Assembly: GCA_963969395.1 (NCBI GenBank)
Contig: OZ017795.1
Coordinates: 30,857,063 to 30,921,062, forward strand
Origin: Pseudoscleropodium purum
Taxonomy: Eukaryota; Streptophyta; Bryopsida; Hypnales; Brachytheciaceae
Reading direction: 5' to 3'
Length of the DNA: 64,000 bases
The notes beneath the pieces were generated by a model that was not told where the DNA came from, ran no database searches, and saw only the letters and a list, made by a program, of their open reading frames with translations. The position numbers were made by a program, and so were the translations under genes. Positions 34,787-48,829 of the stretch are shown here, one piece after another. How positions within the stretch are numbered: position 1 is the first letter of the stretch; each line of letters starts with the position of its first letter.

Positions 34787-37700
34787 ATGGCTACGTTCAG
34801 TAGCGGTAAGGCGCGCTGGGGAGGGCAGAAGGAGAATCACGAGACACCGATGGACAAGAAACGGAAGCTGATAGGGAGCGCGACTTCCGGCGTGAAAGTC
34901 CGTTCTCACAGGTCTGTTTTGTCTGTGGTGAACTTGAGAGCTGACGGTGGCGGTTCTGCGGGGAAGGGTATGGAGAGCGGGACTCCTCCCAATGGTGCTG
35001 TGATTGGAGATGGCTCTTTGACTTCCGCGGAAGCCGTGGAGGCGCTCTTGAATTTGAAGATGGTTGGTAAAACGAAATTCGACTTTAAGGTATTTGCTAC
35101 GCGTTCCTTCTCTGGTTTTGAATCTGTCGAGTGTTGAAGCTGAGATTTAGTAGCCGCCGGTCACTTCCGTAGTTACGAAGGACGGCGTCAAAGAACTTGG
35201 TCGCCTTCCAGCTTAGCGTATAATTTCAGCGCTTATGCTAACGCTTCGAGAGGTTGCATCAGAGAGGGTACGCTCAAGATCACCGGATGTTCAGAAATCG
35301 GTGATAACAAACGTAAAATCACTTTCAGAAACGGAATTCATTAACTCCTAAGTAGAATAGTCTATCATTGATCGTAGCAGCGTTCAGAGTGACAAAACTG
35401 CGTTAGTTGTTCAAGTAAGTCGAAATCGAGACTCTCAGGCAGGCCTCTTTCTTAGATATTCAAATTTTGGAGATAGACTACAGGTAGAGGATGATGTCCA
35501 TACGCGAGAATTACACCTTCAGTTGGATGAACGATATTTATAAAAATGATTATCTGTCTCCCATATTTCCGAAACTGCTCGACTTCGACTCGTTTTGCAG
35601 CGGGTTGTGACCTTTGTAAGTTGATGAATTTCGTAAGGCCGATTAAGCACCTTGAAATCAATTCTTTTTCTATTCAGATTTTGTGGCTCGAGATGGAATT
35701 TCGCAGAAATATTCAGGGCATCATTCAATCTAGAGATGTAGACGCCATCAATTAACTTTACACCTCACTGACAGAAGAGCTGAACCCCTCTCTTTCTTCT
35801 GGAATCGTTGAGACCGGAGTGCGGTTGTTACTCTGTTGGTGGATTCGATTTGACCTGAAGATGTGCTAGAAAGATTCATGAAGTTGATTACACTGCTCGG
35901 GCTGCTCGAGGAATTCTCACTTTCAATGGCTCGGACAACACCATCATAGCTCTGGATACAGTCTCTATGTGAATTTTACTCAGGTGTTGTCTGAAAATCT
36001 GATGTTATGTCCGTGTTTGAACGCCTGACTGGAATAGGGGAAGAGCGAGCAGATGATGGACTACATCAAGAAACTTCGTGCATGTATTCGAGCCTTTCAG
36101 GAGCTAGACACAAATCATACTCGGGAGCACCTCGACCTTTCGAAGCGGATTGAAGATGAAAGACAGCGCCGACTTGAAGCAGGTTTCCCCAGTCACACGA
36201 CTTCTTACGATGGCAATTTAGACTGTACTTCTAGGGAGTACAGATTTACTTAGCTGCAGTGACGTTTTCTTGTGATGTCCTGGGTCTGCTGATAATCACT
36301 ATCTTGATTTGCCAATTCAGAGAATGAAATGAGGGCCCGGCATCTCCAACTGGAGACGTGCAACACTGAGCTCAAATCTAGTTTATGTCAGCTAGAAATG
36401 GAATTAAAGCAAGAGAAGGCTGCGAAACAGGTGCACACTTATTTCTGAATTTTGGTTATCCTTTCTTTTGAATCTTATGAAGTTTTGCACGAGAATCTAG
36501 CACAAATAGAACGCGAGTTCATTGCCTGAACTTAACACTTCAGCCTTCTGTAATGTCGAATGGTGGAGTTGTCTAGCTATTAGATTTATCCTTTGCCGAC
36601 TTTATTCGATTTCTATGGTCTAAAGTGTGGAATGTTGCTGCGATAGGCACTCTTGCGGGCGGAAGCGAATTATGTGGAAACTATTCGAGCTGGAGAGAAA
36701 GAGAAAGCAACGCTGAATGAAAAGATCGAAAAGATACAGATTGACTTACAGTCTTCTGGCAAACAGGTACGATGCACCTCCATATATGTACCTTTTGAAC
36801 ACTTCATCGGGGAAACAATACAGCGCCGCCCTGCAACAATATTTCCAATTAAAATATGTTGACATCCATATTGCTTTTGACGTCAGTAATTCTGACATCA
36901 TTTGCATTGATCCTAAACTAAGAATAGATGGCAGATATTCACTATCTTGGGATTTACGTCCACCCGTTACGTTCCAGTACTTCAAAGCCGATGGATTGCT
37001 TGCATGTCATTCTTGTTTCCTCTGTATCTAAGAATACCTTCTGGACGTCCTGTGGTTCATCAGGTTGTCACCCTCCAAGACATCAACAAGCGACTACAAG
37101 AGTATAACACAAGCTTGCAGCAGTACAATAGTAAGCTGCAAGCCGATGCTAGCAATGCAGCTGAGGCAATCTCACGCATTCAAAAGGAGAAGGCCGCCAT
37201 CATGGAAAATCTGAGCACCCTCCGTGGCACCACTACGTCTCTAAACGCCCAACTTGCGACCGCCAAGGTTGATACCTGACTACCCTGAACCCGTCCTACT
37301 GCAAGTGTTTTCTCTTACGAAAAAGCAACCTAAGAAATTTTCTTGACTTTTGAATCTTCCTCTTTCAAATGAAACAAAAGTAATAATCCTGCGAGAAATG
37401 ATCTTGCAAGTATACCTTCTTTAAGTAGCCTACAGTCAGCTGCTGGGGTCATATTTAGAATTGTCGTTGAGGTAATCTTACATTAGGACCCACATGATTT
37501 CGCAGGTCAGCCTACAGGAGAAGGCCCAGCAACACAAGGAAACTCTTGAGGATTCAGCCCGTTTGCGCATGGAGCTTTCACGCCTTTCGGATGATCGTGA
37601 TCAACTGGCTAATCAGGTGCTCCGATCAGTTCAAATTTTGAATCTTCAGTCCCTTTGAAAGACTCCTAAGGCTTCAGCTTATTTCAATGTAGTCCTAGCA

Positions 37701-40587
37701 CTCAGGTTTTGTTTGTGGTTGGGGGTGCAGATATCAATACTCACGGCAGAGAACGAGATGTATAAGGATTGCACTGGAAAGTCAGTCGCGGAATTGAAAC
37801 TCATAAGCAGCAAGGCCGTTGCCCTTGAGGTAATATTTCTGAAGCCTGAGGTCGCATTGTGTGTCCCAAGTCATATCGTTTCACATCTTCGCGATTCTTC
37901 AGGATAGGCAGTAACCACTGAGTGATCTGTGCAGGAGAGCTACTCTTCAGCAAATGAGCACATCAGAGCTCTTCGTCATCAACTTGACGTTGCGCAGCGC
38001 AAGCTGGAGGCCGCTGAATGTCAACTAGAACTTCGTCGTGGTGAGTGTGAGAGTCAGATCATGAAGTATGAAGAGGTCGTCGCGTGCCTGGCTGAAGCAG
38101 AGCAGAAAGTGAAGGAGGGTGAGCTCTTGCGAAGGAAGTTGCATAATACCATTCTGGTAAGGAGACTCTGGCTTAATGGTTTAGAGGCTCTTTCTCTTGC
38201 AGACTATTCCTATTCGTATTCTTAATTTGCCTCCCTGTCTGATTGGTTTCTGTGGGTTTGGATTGCACAGGAGCTGAAGGGTAATATCCGAGTCTTCTGT
38301 AGAGTAAGGCCGTTAATGATTGAAGAAGACGACGGTAACGAGTTACCAACTGTGCAATATCCTTCTTCTACCGAACTACAAGGTCGAGGAATTGAACTTC
38401 TTCAATCTTCAGGTAAAAGCACTTACCACCGTATATAGTTTCATTACGAAGTTTCATTGATTGTGACAGTTTCGCACATTTCTTTTTGATATCTGATGCG
38501 CTATGATAACCATGATCTTCAAGAGATCAAGACCCTTATATGTCGACATGGTATTCGGATGTTCCAACCCCAGTATCCGCTTTAGAGCGTTCTGCCTATT
38601 GCCACATCACTTGAGACACTAAATATCAATAATTTCCATGCTTAACTTTTGACAACAGCAGGGGGATCGAAACATTGTTTTCAATTCGACAAAGTCTTCG
38701 GGCCCGAAGTAAAGCAAGGTGGTGTATTCGAAGAAATTTCTCAATTGGTCCAAAGCGCTCTGGATGGTTACAAGGTGGAGATCTCTTTTCCTGTGTTATG
38801 GTACATGTTACAGCTAGGTGAATGAGTTTCATTTCTTTGACAACGTTAAGTGCTACATTATGTTAATATTAGTCCCTGTTCTTGTTCCTGTTATGGTCCA
38901 TAAATGGAACTTCTCGTTTGGTTCGTCCAGGTTTGCATATTTGCGTATGGACAGACCGGATCTGGAAAGACGCACACAATGCTGGGCAATCCAGATATTC
39001 CTGACGAGGGAGGCGTTATTCCCCGGTCTTTGGAGCAGGTGTTCGAGTCCAGCCAGGCCCTGATATGTCAAGGCTGGAAGTTCTCCATGCAGGTGCCTGT
39101 ACAATCCATCTGCTTCCCATGTTAAGAAGACGGGGTTGGAGTATCGTGTCATAACGTAAAATCTTTTGTTTTGCAGGCGTCAATGTTAGAAATCTACAAC
39201 GAGACCATCCGAGACTTGTTAGTGAAAGGACCAGTCAATGGGGATACCAAGCAGATGTACGTGGTGAAGCATGACGCAAACGGCAACACGAGTGTGTCAG
39301 ACCTGACCCTTGTGGAAGTAACCACCTGGAAGGAGGTGTCTAGTCTCCTTCATCGCGCGTCTCAGCAGAGGTACTGTGATGTGACTTCCGATGAATGTCC
39401 TCTCTGACCCGGCTAATGTCATCAGCGATAGATGTAAATTCATTGAGGTTCATGAATTGACGTGTGTGAACTTTCTATGGCCTCAGGTCTACGAGTAAGA
39501 CGAACATGAACGAGCAATCGTCTCGCAGCCATTGCGTCTTTACTCTACGAATATCTGGTGTAAATGAGGTAATTTTTTTTTTTCATTAATGTAAGTACGG
39601 AGTGCAGCTTTCCCTCGACAACACAGTGAAAACCGAAACCCGTTGGTATTTAATGATTGTGGATGATGCATTCCATTGTATAAGTTTTTTACCCGTTTTA
39701 TAGGGCACCGAACAAGCTGTTCACGGAGTTCTCAACCTCATCGATTTAGCTGGAAGTGAGCGTCTTTCTCGCAGTGGTGCCACTGGAGACCGTTTGAAAG
39801 AAACGCAGGTGCCACTCCGACTCTCTTCCTGAGCCCGCCTTTAATTTCTTGTATGTCGTAATCAAGGATGGACTATTAGAATTGCAATATAGTCTCTCTT
39901 CCAATGGCGGTCTATTTCTGGTCGACTACTGATGAAGTTGTGGGTGTAGGCTATCAACAAGAGCTTGGCGAGCTTGGGTGATGTCATAATGGCAATTGCC
40001 AACAAAGACCCCCACGTTCCTTTCCGGAACTCGAAGCTCACCTATCTTCTCCAAGTAAGATTTCTTGATCGACTTAATAGGAGATTTTTGAATCCTTGTC
40101 ACCTCCTGCTGATCGAGTTTCGTGTCTGGACTCCTATTTACCAGAAAAATACTTGTCGATTTGTACGCCTAATCTCTCACCTAGCTAGGACTATTAATGC
40201 TTTCGCTCTTCGAGATTCGTCCCTGCAGTGTAAACTCCAAGAGTACCCTCGTGTTGTCGGATTCTCTTCAGGCTTTCTTTCTTGTAGATGATGCTGTCCA
40301 ACGTGTTCTAAACTAACTTGACAGTGTCTCTACACGCATATAACTATCGGTCACACTAAATGTTTATACTGAATAGCGTTCCTATCGTGACTGATCGGAA
40401 TCTCACCTGTCTGCTGTTTCAGCCTTGCCTTGGAGGAGATTCAAAGACATTGATGTTTGTCAACATCTCGCCTGATTCGAAGTCCTTGAACGAATCATTG
40501 TGTTCTCTAAGATTCGCTGCCAAAGTGAATGCATGTGAAATTGGGGTTCCCCACCGTCAGACTGCTCTGGGCGTCCGTCCAAGTTAG
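34787..40587 (+). CDS. KIN14 (ATK-like): Kinesin-14, ATK type (C-terminal motor), 16 exons
   Basis: This is a minus-end-directed microtubule motor of the spindle and cortical arrays. Exons with GT/AG borders and consistent phase: 34787-35089, 36038-36182, 36321-36430, 36647-36766, 37064-37267, 37506-37616, 37731-37829, 37935-38156, 38271-38412, 38662-38774, 38931-39092, 39177-39370, 39487-39568, 39704-39808, 39950-40054, 40423-40587. The product is 793 residues, close to the usual ATK1 length. The order is a basic N-terminal tail ([14 protein letters not shown]), a stalk with coiled coil ([19 protein letters not shown]), the kinesin-14 neck ([14 protein letters not shown]) at about residue 439 and then the motor. 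Motor motifs are P-loop GQTGSGKT, switch I NEQSSRSH, switch [15 protein letters not shown] and [11 protein letters not shown]. All are intact and no stop interrupts the model. The start ATG is the one that opens the coding exon directly before the family-conserved exon 2. Confidence 0.93.
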
Positions 40588-43449
40588 CTCGTGGTCAGCA
40601 CTTAGTTGATTCTTTAGGCAGACTACTGCTTGATTTCCTACTGTTCAGAACCTGGATTCTCAACACTGGGGCTTTGTTGGATTGGATTGGATAGAAGTCA
40701 AATTGCAACTTGGTCACATTTTTCTGGTACGTAGGAGGTCCTTTAGATGTTCAGGTGATATTGATTGCAAAACATACATCCGCGGCCAGATCATGGGTCT
40801 CATGCGCTTGGGAGTGTCTCCGCTCCGGAGAATCTGGGTCGTGAACTTGTACAAATGGGACACGTTTACTCGGCACGCCCAGTTCTTTTTTTTATTATTG
40901 GAAATTTCACATCAAGATCTCACTTGATGATTTTTCTCTGGCATTGCTTGGAGCAGAAAGTTGTGCCTCATGCCTCATGAAAAAATGCTTGTTCCATTTT
41001 CCAGGTAAACCCTTGCGTTTCCTTACTCTGTTACACAGTGTGTTTGATGTTTACATGCATTCCATCCCCTATTCATGGGAGCTATTTATGTAGATTTGCG
41101 GACTACTAGAAGTCTTTTTAATCTAAGTTTCTTTAATATTTTCTCTATTTCAACAACCCTGTCTAATAGTTTAAGTCTTTAGTGCTACTTATATATACCA
41201 TATGTTCATTACATATAAAGAAATAAGCACCTTTAAATACCTATACAAAGAGTTGATGGAAAAATTTAGCACTAGATATTATAAATTCATAAAATGATAT
41301 ATGTACCAAAACAAGGAACATTCACAAAATAGTTTTTAACCAAACCCATACAAAATCTAGTACCAAGTACAAAAGCATATATAAACTAATTCATTTTAGT
41401 TTAGGAACTAAATGCAATGTGCAAAATATAGTGCAATTGTTAACAGATACAATATAGTATTCAATACTTAAGCTTGCAATGTGAAAGGTTTCAAATTTAC
41501 ACTCAATATTTTAATCCAAAATAAATTTTTACTACAAAACTTGGCTTCTATAAATTGAACAGAAGAAAACAAAATCACTATCCTATTGATGAGTGCATCG
41601 CTCTCAATATATAAAGTAATGCTAGCAATCTAAAGGATAATCATGTCATCTTCCAAGCTTTATTGACTACAACTATATACTAATTATTGAGAGTGAAAAT
41701 GACATTGCATCCTACCTTGAACAATTCTAAGAAGTCTATTGTAGTTTTAAAGAAATTACTATCATTATTTTTTGGCAAGGCTCTTTTATAAAAATAAAGA
41801 TAAAATTCAATTTTACCTTACACACTTCATTACTTTTACACTTTGAATAACAATATTTATGGTGCTACTTACTTTTAAAAATTGTCTGAATTTCAGTACC
41901 AAAATAATTATAATAACTCTTCATTTGATCAAACTCTAGCAACTAAAAACATGGGAATGGGCTCTCCAAGTTCATATTCTAAAAAACTTATTGCTAATAG
42001 ACTTATGCATGCAAATCCTCTACAACGTCCTTCAACATAGATACTAGGCAGTTTAAGAACATTGTGAGATTGTAATGAACAAATTTTTGTTTTGTTTTCT
42101 AAAAGCATTGCTTTCGGTAGTGGTTTTGATCAAGAAGATAAGAGCCATGGTACGCATCCATCTCAATTATAAACTAACAAGGTTCCACATGTTGAAATAA
42201 ATTGCCTTTATATTTTTATTTATTTTATTCATTATATAGACAATAACAAGTTTAAAGTAAATTATAGACACTTTGCATGCAATAGCCAACCTCATGTTTT
42301 TATGTTCATTGTTATGGGTGCAAGTGAGACTCACTAGCTCGAGAAAAAATTGAAGTTTGTCAAACTTCAACAATCCTATATATTATTATTTTTTGAGATC
42401 TAATGAATTTATAAAAATCTTGTGATATTACTCTACTTTGGAATAAAAAGGTTCTAAGCCAAGAAATTTAGTTGAACAAAGTGTAGAAAAATTTGCTTCC
42501 TTTCCTTGAAATGCAAACATCTTGCAATCTACATAGTCAAAGTTTGTAAATATCCTACTACACATTTTTAGTACATAATACTACAGTTAAATATGCAAAA
42601 AAAAAATATAAAATTTTGATTTGCTCTTTGCTATAGAAATGACAGTTTTGAGTGGTTTATACTAACTTTCAAAAGGAATTATTAGAATAACGAAGTATAT
42701 AGAGAGAATTTTTTGGGGTTTACAATCCCACCCTCAAACATGTTGAAGTAAAGTTTTTTCCATGATATAGGACATAAAATTACATCCTTCTTCCCTTGTG
42801 ATGTGTAAATAAATGGAGATATAATAATTATCACTATATTTTGGAGGGTTGAGGGTTGAATACAATTCAAACCAACATGGGAGAATATATGTAGAAAATT
42901 TGACATATAAGATATTCTAACCCTACACATTGACAAAATTCAATAAGATTAAATGACCTAATATGCTGTTAATTGGGCATCAATGTAAGAAACATTTAAT
43001 TGAACTAGGAGATTCATCATTAGTTCCAATGATCATATTGAGGACATTTTGGAATTGCCACATTGAATGTCTAATTTCAATGAAAAAAAAAAAAATTTTT
43101 GAAAGGTATTATAAGTCTATTTTTTCTAGTAAAAAATTCCAACCAATCAATGCTATCAAGAATTTTAGTAGAACATTGCAACATTGAAGGAAAATATGAA
43201 TACTATGCACTTGTATACAAGCATGTATTTATCTTTATGCACTTGTATACAAGCATATATTTATCTTAATATACTTGTATATTATTTTTTCATAAACCTT
43301 TCCAATACTTGAGAAGAAATAACTACATATATGCAATTGCAATTCAAGAATTTAAAAAAAGTAATATGTAAGCTCTATTATCTTGATATGGTATTACATG
43401 ACGATTATGCCTAACTTTGAAATGAAAAAACAATATCAGACAATTTTAT
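40588..43449. other. 3' flank of kinesin gene, then AT-rich DNA
   Basis: 40588-41040 is mixed composition and probably contains the kinesin 3' UTR. After that the sequence is AT-rich without coding-like frames. A small 32-bp tandem repeat lies at 43204-43284. Confidence 0.6.
43204..43284. repeat. 32-bp tandem repeat, about 2.5 copies
   Basis: The unit contains tatgcacttgtatacaagca followed by tatttatctt. It is repeated at a 32-base spacing, with a decayed third copy. Confidence 0.8.
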
Positions 43450-44990
43450 TGGTTCGAATTAAGAATTCTTTTTCTCTTTTTTGCTTCTAGAGGTTGTTTT
43501 TACCAATCTTGTTTCTTATCACCATTCTGTACAATTTCAAATACTACATGAGGATGGGAAAGATGGCTATCTTCTAGAACCCAGATATGTTGAATGTCAG
43601 CTACCACTTTAGTTCTTATAGATTCTATGTGCTTCAATAGTTCCACACCACCAGTAGTTGCTTTTTCAATAGCATCCTTTACTAAATTTTGAATTTGTGC
43701 TAATGATCCTCCAATAGATGCTTGAGGTTCTTCCTATTTCACTTCATGAGTAACATTTGTAGGGACATCATAGTGGACCTCCATAAAATTACCAATTTCT
43801 ATACTATCACCATCATTGTTGTCATTGTCATCACTAAAGTTCTCAAATGGATCAAGTGGAATTTGTTGTTGAAACATAGCTTCTAAGCCTCCTCAAATAG
43901 AACCATAATAAGTTCTTGAATACTCAAGAATAACAATCCAAGATATGTTTGTAGAAACTTTGGGAACAACTAATTGGTGCTTTCAGAAGTTTCTACAAAT
44001 ACTCCATTCGCATGAGCAACAAGTATATTGAGTATATGGTTTAGGAATTTTGTACTACCAGTCTTGTATAATTTGGGATTTTACTTTCCATATATTTTCT
44101 TCATAAGTTGGATCTAAAACGTCTTCTTGTGGAATGTCTTTGGCCCACATAATTCCATTCTCCACAATCTTTTGAATAGACTTGTTCAAAACAAAACCAT
44201 TTAATTTCCTTTCTTGCATGTATGTATAATGATTCACCACTATGGTTGTAAGGTGCCACACAAGAAAATCAATTCTTCTACCTCTCTTATCTTGATTGTC
44301 TATTAGCATTCACCTTTTGAATGCTCCTTGATAAGATTCAATGCTTCATTGAATGTCTTGATTACAATGGTGATGTCGACAATGGGAAATGAGATATAAT
44401 TCTACAATAAAACATAAAAAAAAGAAATTTGTGTAGTCAACGTGAAAAATTCAAATCCTAAAAATGTGCATGGTAGACTTCTTGAACAAATGCAAACAAC
44501 ATAGCACCAGGATGTGATTTGTAAATAGACAATGACTCTTTTAGGATTGTCCAAAATCAACTGCAGTAGAGGGTAGTAAAACATGTCAAAACTTGGAATC
44601 TCTTTTGAATGCAAGTCTCGTAGGGACCTTTAGTTGGAGAGACTTTGTCTAAACACAGATTGCGGAAGGCAAGATCCTCGTAATCTTCCTTTGACATCAA
44701 TCCTTGCTCTATTATTTATAAATCTTAGTCAAATATAGAAAGATTGAAGAAAGAATAAATACTCAATAATAATAGCACAAAGAAATGTGGCCTTGATTAA
44801 TGCAGATGATGGAATAGTGTATGCTAGTCAAATCACCAATAACAATGTCCAATTTAAGGCCTAATTCCTTCAGTGACCAAAAAACATCTGTGCCATACAT
44901 CATTTGAAGTCACAGAATTTATAGTAGCAAACTTCAAGAGTGATACCAACATGTATAGAAGCCATCGGATATTGGAGCTCAGTATTGATT
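43450..44990 (-). pseudogene. Decayed SWIM-type zinc-finger gene of a multi-copy family
   Basis: On the minus strand, exon-like pieces run from about 44990 (HVGITLEVCYYKFCDFK) through about 44710-44640 (KEDYEDLAFRNLCLDKV) and 44614-44450 (FYYPLLQLILDNPKRVIVYL) to 44309-44055 and on to about 43450. The 44309-44055 segment contains RRIDFLVWHL and IPQEDVLDPTYEENIWKV. Directly after it the frame reads QYTCCSCEWSI...NF-stop-KHQ, a SWIM finger (C-x-C ... C-x-H) whose second Cys codon is now a stop. An acidic Asp/Asn-rich tail follows. I remember this family as repeated in seed-free plants and it looks transposon-derived. Numerous stops and frame shifts show that it is dead. Confidence 0.55.
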
Positions 44991-47900
44991 AATAAGAGAA
45001 TGATGTGGATACTTTCTCAAATACAAAGGTACAAAAAGAATAGATATAGATTACAAATCGATGAAAGTGAATGAGTTGAATGATTGTAATTGCCTTAAAT
45101 TGACCAAATTAAGTGAGGAAAATCCCCAAAATAATATGTATGTCTCATGTACCTCAATTCTCGAAATGTAGAGATCACGGTTGGTAGCCTTAGTGGTAGG
45201 AGTTATTATGCTAGCCTACAACTTCTCAGTCTTCTTCATTCTTGAACATACACAAATTAACACTTTTAGAAGCCTTTTTATTTATAAAAAAGAATTTAAG
45301 AATTGCAAATATAGTTATTCATAGAACAATCACTACTGAACTTGAATCATTGTATAACTAGGTAAAATGAAAAAAAATTCAATTACCTTCAATGAGGGCA
45401 TTACTACAATAATTGACAACACTATTGCTATAAATTGTTGAAAGTGAAGTGTTGGTATTGCCAATCATAAAGCCTTGCACTGGAAACATACCGGAACACC
45501 ACGAAAGAATAAACATCATTGCCTATCTAACAATTTTGGTAAAAACACAAAACATACTTTAGTCTAGAATCTCGTAGTGCAGCATCAATAAACAAAGATA
45601 GAATTGGGACAAGTGTAATGTACAAGATCTGGCACCCTATAGATCCAAGTTTAACAAGTGGAGCATCAGATTTACCTCTCTCGAAGCTCCATCAAGATTG
45701 AAAGACATTCTTTTGCTCTCATAAAACACAGAAATCAAACTTGCCACCCTTGCTTCAACAACCAATATCTTGAACTTTTGCAATACCTTGAGCTATTATC
45801 AAGATCCAATTTTAACGGACTGAGCTCAGATCCTACTTTTCTGGAACTGCATGAAGATTCAAAAGACCTCCACTTCGCCCTCATAAAAAACAATATCCAA
45901 ACTTAAATTCCTTCAAAATAAACAAACAATAAACCGCAATATTGTAACAATCACGATTCGAAGGGGAGGGACAATAGAAAGAGCCACACTCCATTGAGTA
46001 CCATAGCTCCAATTTCCACACCACTGGGAAGCCTCTATTACCTTTCAATTGTTTTCTGGATCTTTAGGTATCCTTCTAGCCTCTGGCCCTTGCAATTTGG
46101 CTATGTAGGCCTAGAGGGTGTTGAAGGGGTATAAAGCATAGCTACAAGACGAAAGTTGCACTTTTGGCCAAGACTTTTGGTTAACTTTTTGCACCTTGAT
46201 TACTTGTTGTGAATTGGAAGGCCAACGAGGATCGTCAAACCTCTTGGTATTGGTCCACTAAACTAAAACATAATTACTATCTACGCTCGGAGGTCCGGCC
46301 CTATTTGGCACAAAGACCCGACTTCCTCCAGAAACCAGAGGTCTAACTCATAATGGAGTCAGGTCCAAAGAAAGGATGACAGGAGCTCAGGAAGGAGACG
46401 GACGTCGCAAAAGGAAGGAATTGGCGTTTGGAAAGTTTTTTGAGTTGCTCTAGTAATTTTTCTCCTCTTTATAAAGGGACCGGTTTTTTTTCCTAAAGAC
46501 ACCGATTGCATCCTCTCCTTATCAAAAAATTTCGGTTTATTTCCTCTAGTATCAAATCCTCACTGGTCAATTTCCTTCAACTTCAAATTTATAAAGGTTG
46601 CAATACATCCTCCATATAAGTTGGAAAGAATCTATTTTTTTATGGCAATTAGGTTCAAAACTATTGCGATTGCTATTTAAGTATGTATTGTTCTCACATG
46701 TCTCAAATTTATCAACTCTTCATTGATCAAAGTATTTGCAACTTGATGTCAATGAGCAAGATTTCTTGGTTGATGCAATAACTTGATTCAACATAGCTTG
46801 AATATTGATATGCAAGTTTTGTAAAGATTACTTGTAAAACTTGCATACCATTGATGTTATTTGTCATGGTAACAAAATCCAACTTTGATATCAACCCTCA
46901 AACATCATCACTAATTGTAGTGTGGTAAGCAAGCACCTAGTAATGGTGCCAAACAATCCTAAATACAACTAGATAACTATGACAAATCTAAGTGATAGGC
47001 GCAAATAAATATCAATTTGTAATACCACAAAGAATTAGTGAAAATCTTTATTTTCAAGAAATTTAGCTCCTACGAAAAACTTGACAACGTCTTCATGATT
47101 ACTCTAAAAACTATGTAATACTCTTGCTCTACCACCAAGCCACCTCTACAATAAGAAAGGTTCAAATTCTAGAAAAAGCCTCAATCTTTGTATATATCTT
47201 GAAAGTCAATTTAAGAAAAAGTAGTATCCACCTTGTTCAAGAAGATACCCAACTCTAATAACCCGGGTATTAGCCTTGAATTCTAAATTACAAGTGGCTA
47301 AGATCTAACAATTTCATAGAAGTGGCGGCTAAATAGTCCCCATTTATTTTTGCATACCAGTAGGTTGCCAGTCCTACCAATGTTTTGTCCGGTTTTCCAT
47401 CCTCCATTTTTACACTCCAACCGGTTATTTTCCCAAAGGCACCAGCTAACAATGAACTAATTGCCGGTTCTTCCCGGACATTGGAAGGGGGAAGGGATAA
47501 GGAAGTTGGATGGAGGAATTGGGAGGGAGGTCAGAGGGAGGAATATGGAGGGAAGAGAGGGGAACGGAGCACCAAGTTGGAAGGGGGAATGGTTCCTCCG
47601 GTCAAAGGGGATAGACTCGGGATTGACTCCTCCATTTTTCCATCATCCTAGATGGGGCTGTAAAGGGGTCAATCCCCCCAGCCAATCTTTACCTCTTGAT
47701 GGACCAATGAGGTAGGTAAGGTAAATGAGCACATTTAAGAACTTTCACAAAGGCTACATTTTTCGTTGTAGAGTCTTCATCCACATAATTCATCTAAAAT
47801 TCATGGATAATTAAGGTATCCATCAATGTCTAAATCATTTGACCATCTATTATAATAAAAATTCAATGACAAAGTGAAAGAATTGCTTCACTGACACTTG

Positions 47901-48017
47901 AAGGATTGAAGGATGGACATGTCATTTTTATATTGAAATCAATTGTCTACTATGAATCTTCCAAGGTGATGGAATAATTTGAAGAAGAGAACTTGACCAC
48001 TTATTGTCAAAATGTAG
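44991..48017. other. Intergenic, partly repetitive, no gene supported
   Basis: The sequence is mostly AT-rich. 46080-46500 is less AT-rich and 47340-47715 is GC-rich, with a G-rich stretch at about 47495-47560 (gggagggagg, gagggagg, ggagggaag) that could form a quadruplex. An 82-codon open frame at 45658-45906 contains two similar halves but no recognised domain. Confidence 0.5.
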
Positions 48018-48393
48018 GAATAATGTTTGGAGTGAAATTTTAGAACTCATTTAGGCATAGTAGAATATCATTTCAAAGAAAAATTAGAACAAAAAAAGGT
48101 GTTAAATCAAGTTAAATTTTATCTACAAAAATCCGTTTGAGATTTTGAGCTTTCAATCAAATGTAATGAACAAATTTCAAAGAGGATGTTTGAAAATGTC
48201 AAAAAAAATGTCCCTCACAACCCCTTATTGAAATTTGTTCATAACTTTTGGTTGAAAATTCAAAATTTCAAAGGGATTTTTAGAAATGAAAGTTAACTTG
48301 ATTTAACAACTTTTTTTAGTTCAAATTTTTCTTTGAAATGTCAATCTACTAGACCTAAATGAGGTCAAAAATTCTCCTTCAAACATTATTTTT
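48018..48393. repeat. Foldback (inverted-repeat) element, copy 2
   Basis: Its two halves are imperfect reverse complements (left taggaataatgtttgga, right tccttcaaacattattttt). It shares the central gaggatgtttgaaaatgt block followed by an A run, the ctcatttaggnat motif and the overall length with the element at 6492-6869. It is therefore a second member of one family. Confidence 0.65.
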
Positions 48394-48619
48394 ATATTTT
48401 GAACTTAAGCATGAGTGATTGAATTCCTATAAATTCTCTTTTACATATGCCATATGAGTTATTTCACTGGCTACCACCCCATATGCATATAAAGAGCCTA
48501 TCTTTCCAATTTAAAATGTGAATTCAGGGTTCCACTTGAGTTTCAACCATGAAATTTACTAATTGAGAGTTGGTGTTTTTTGCTAATCACCCATTTGAAG
48601 CCATTTTACAAAAGGCGGC

Positions 48620-48829
48620 TTGACACTTCTAAAATCCATATTTTCAGAAGATACTAGAGCTTTAATTGCAGATGACTTTAATAGTGGTGGGTCAAAGAAA
48701 GCCTGTGATTACATACTTGTAATATCACTTTTATCCCGACACCACATCACTCGCCGTGTAGGATCAGGGAATACTGTCAAATGCTGGTGGGAACGTACCT
48801 TAAATCTTTTAGCTAATACCACATCGTAA
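48620..48829 (+). other. Unassigned coding-like fragment
   Basis: A 69-codon open stretch (SEDTRALIADDFNSGG, LLSRHHITRRVGSG, KCWWERTLNLL) has a protein-like composition unlike the flanking AT-rich DNA. There is no recognised domain, start context or partner exon. It may be a fossil of a repeat-borne gene or chance. Confidence 0.3.

Noticed and set aside
47385..47715. Gly/Arg-rich frames in the G-rich patch
   Set aside because: The two overlapping frames are purely a product of GGAGG-rich repeats, with no protein-like conservation or splice context.
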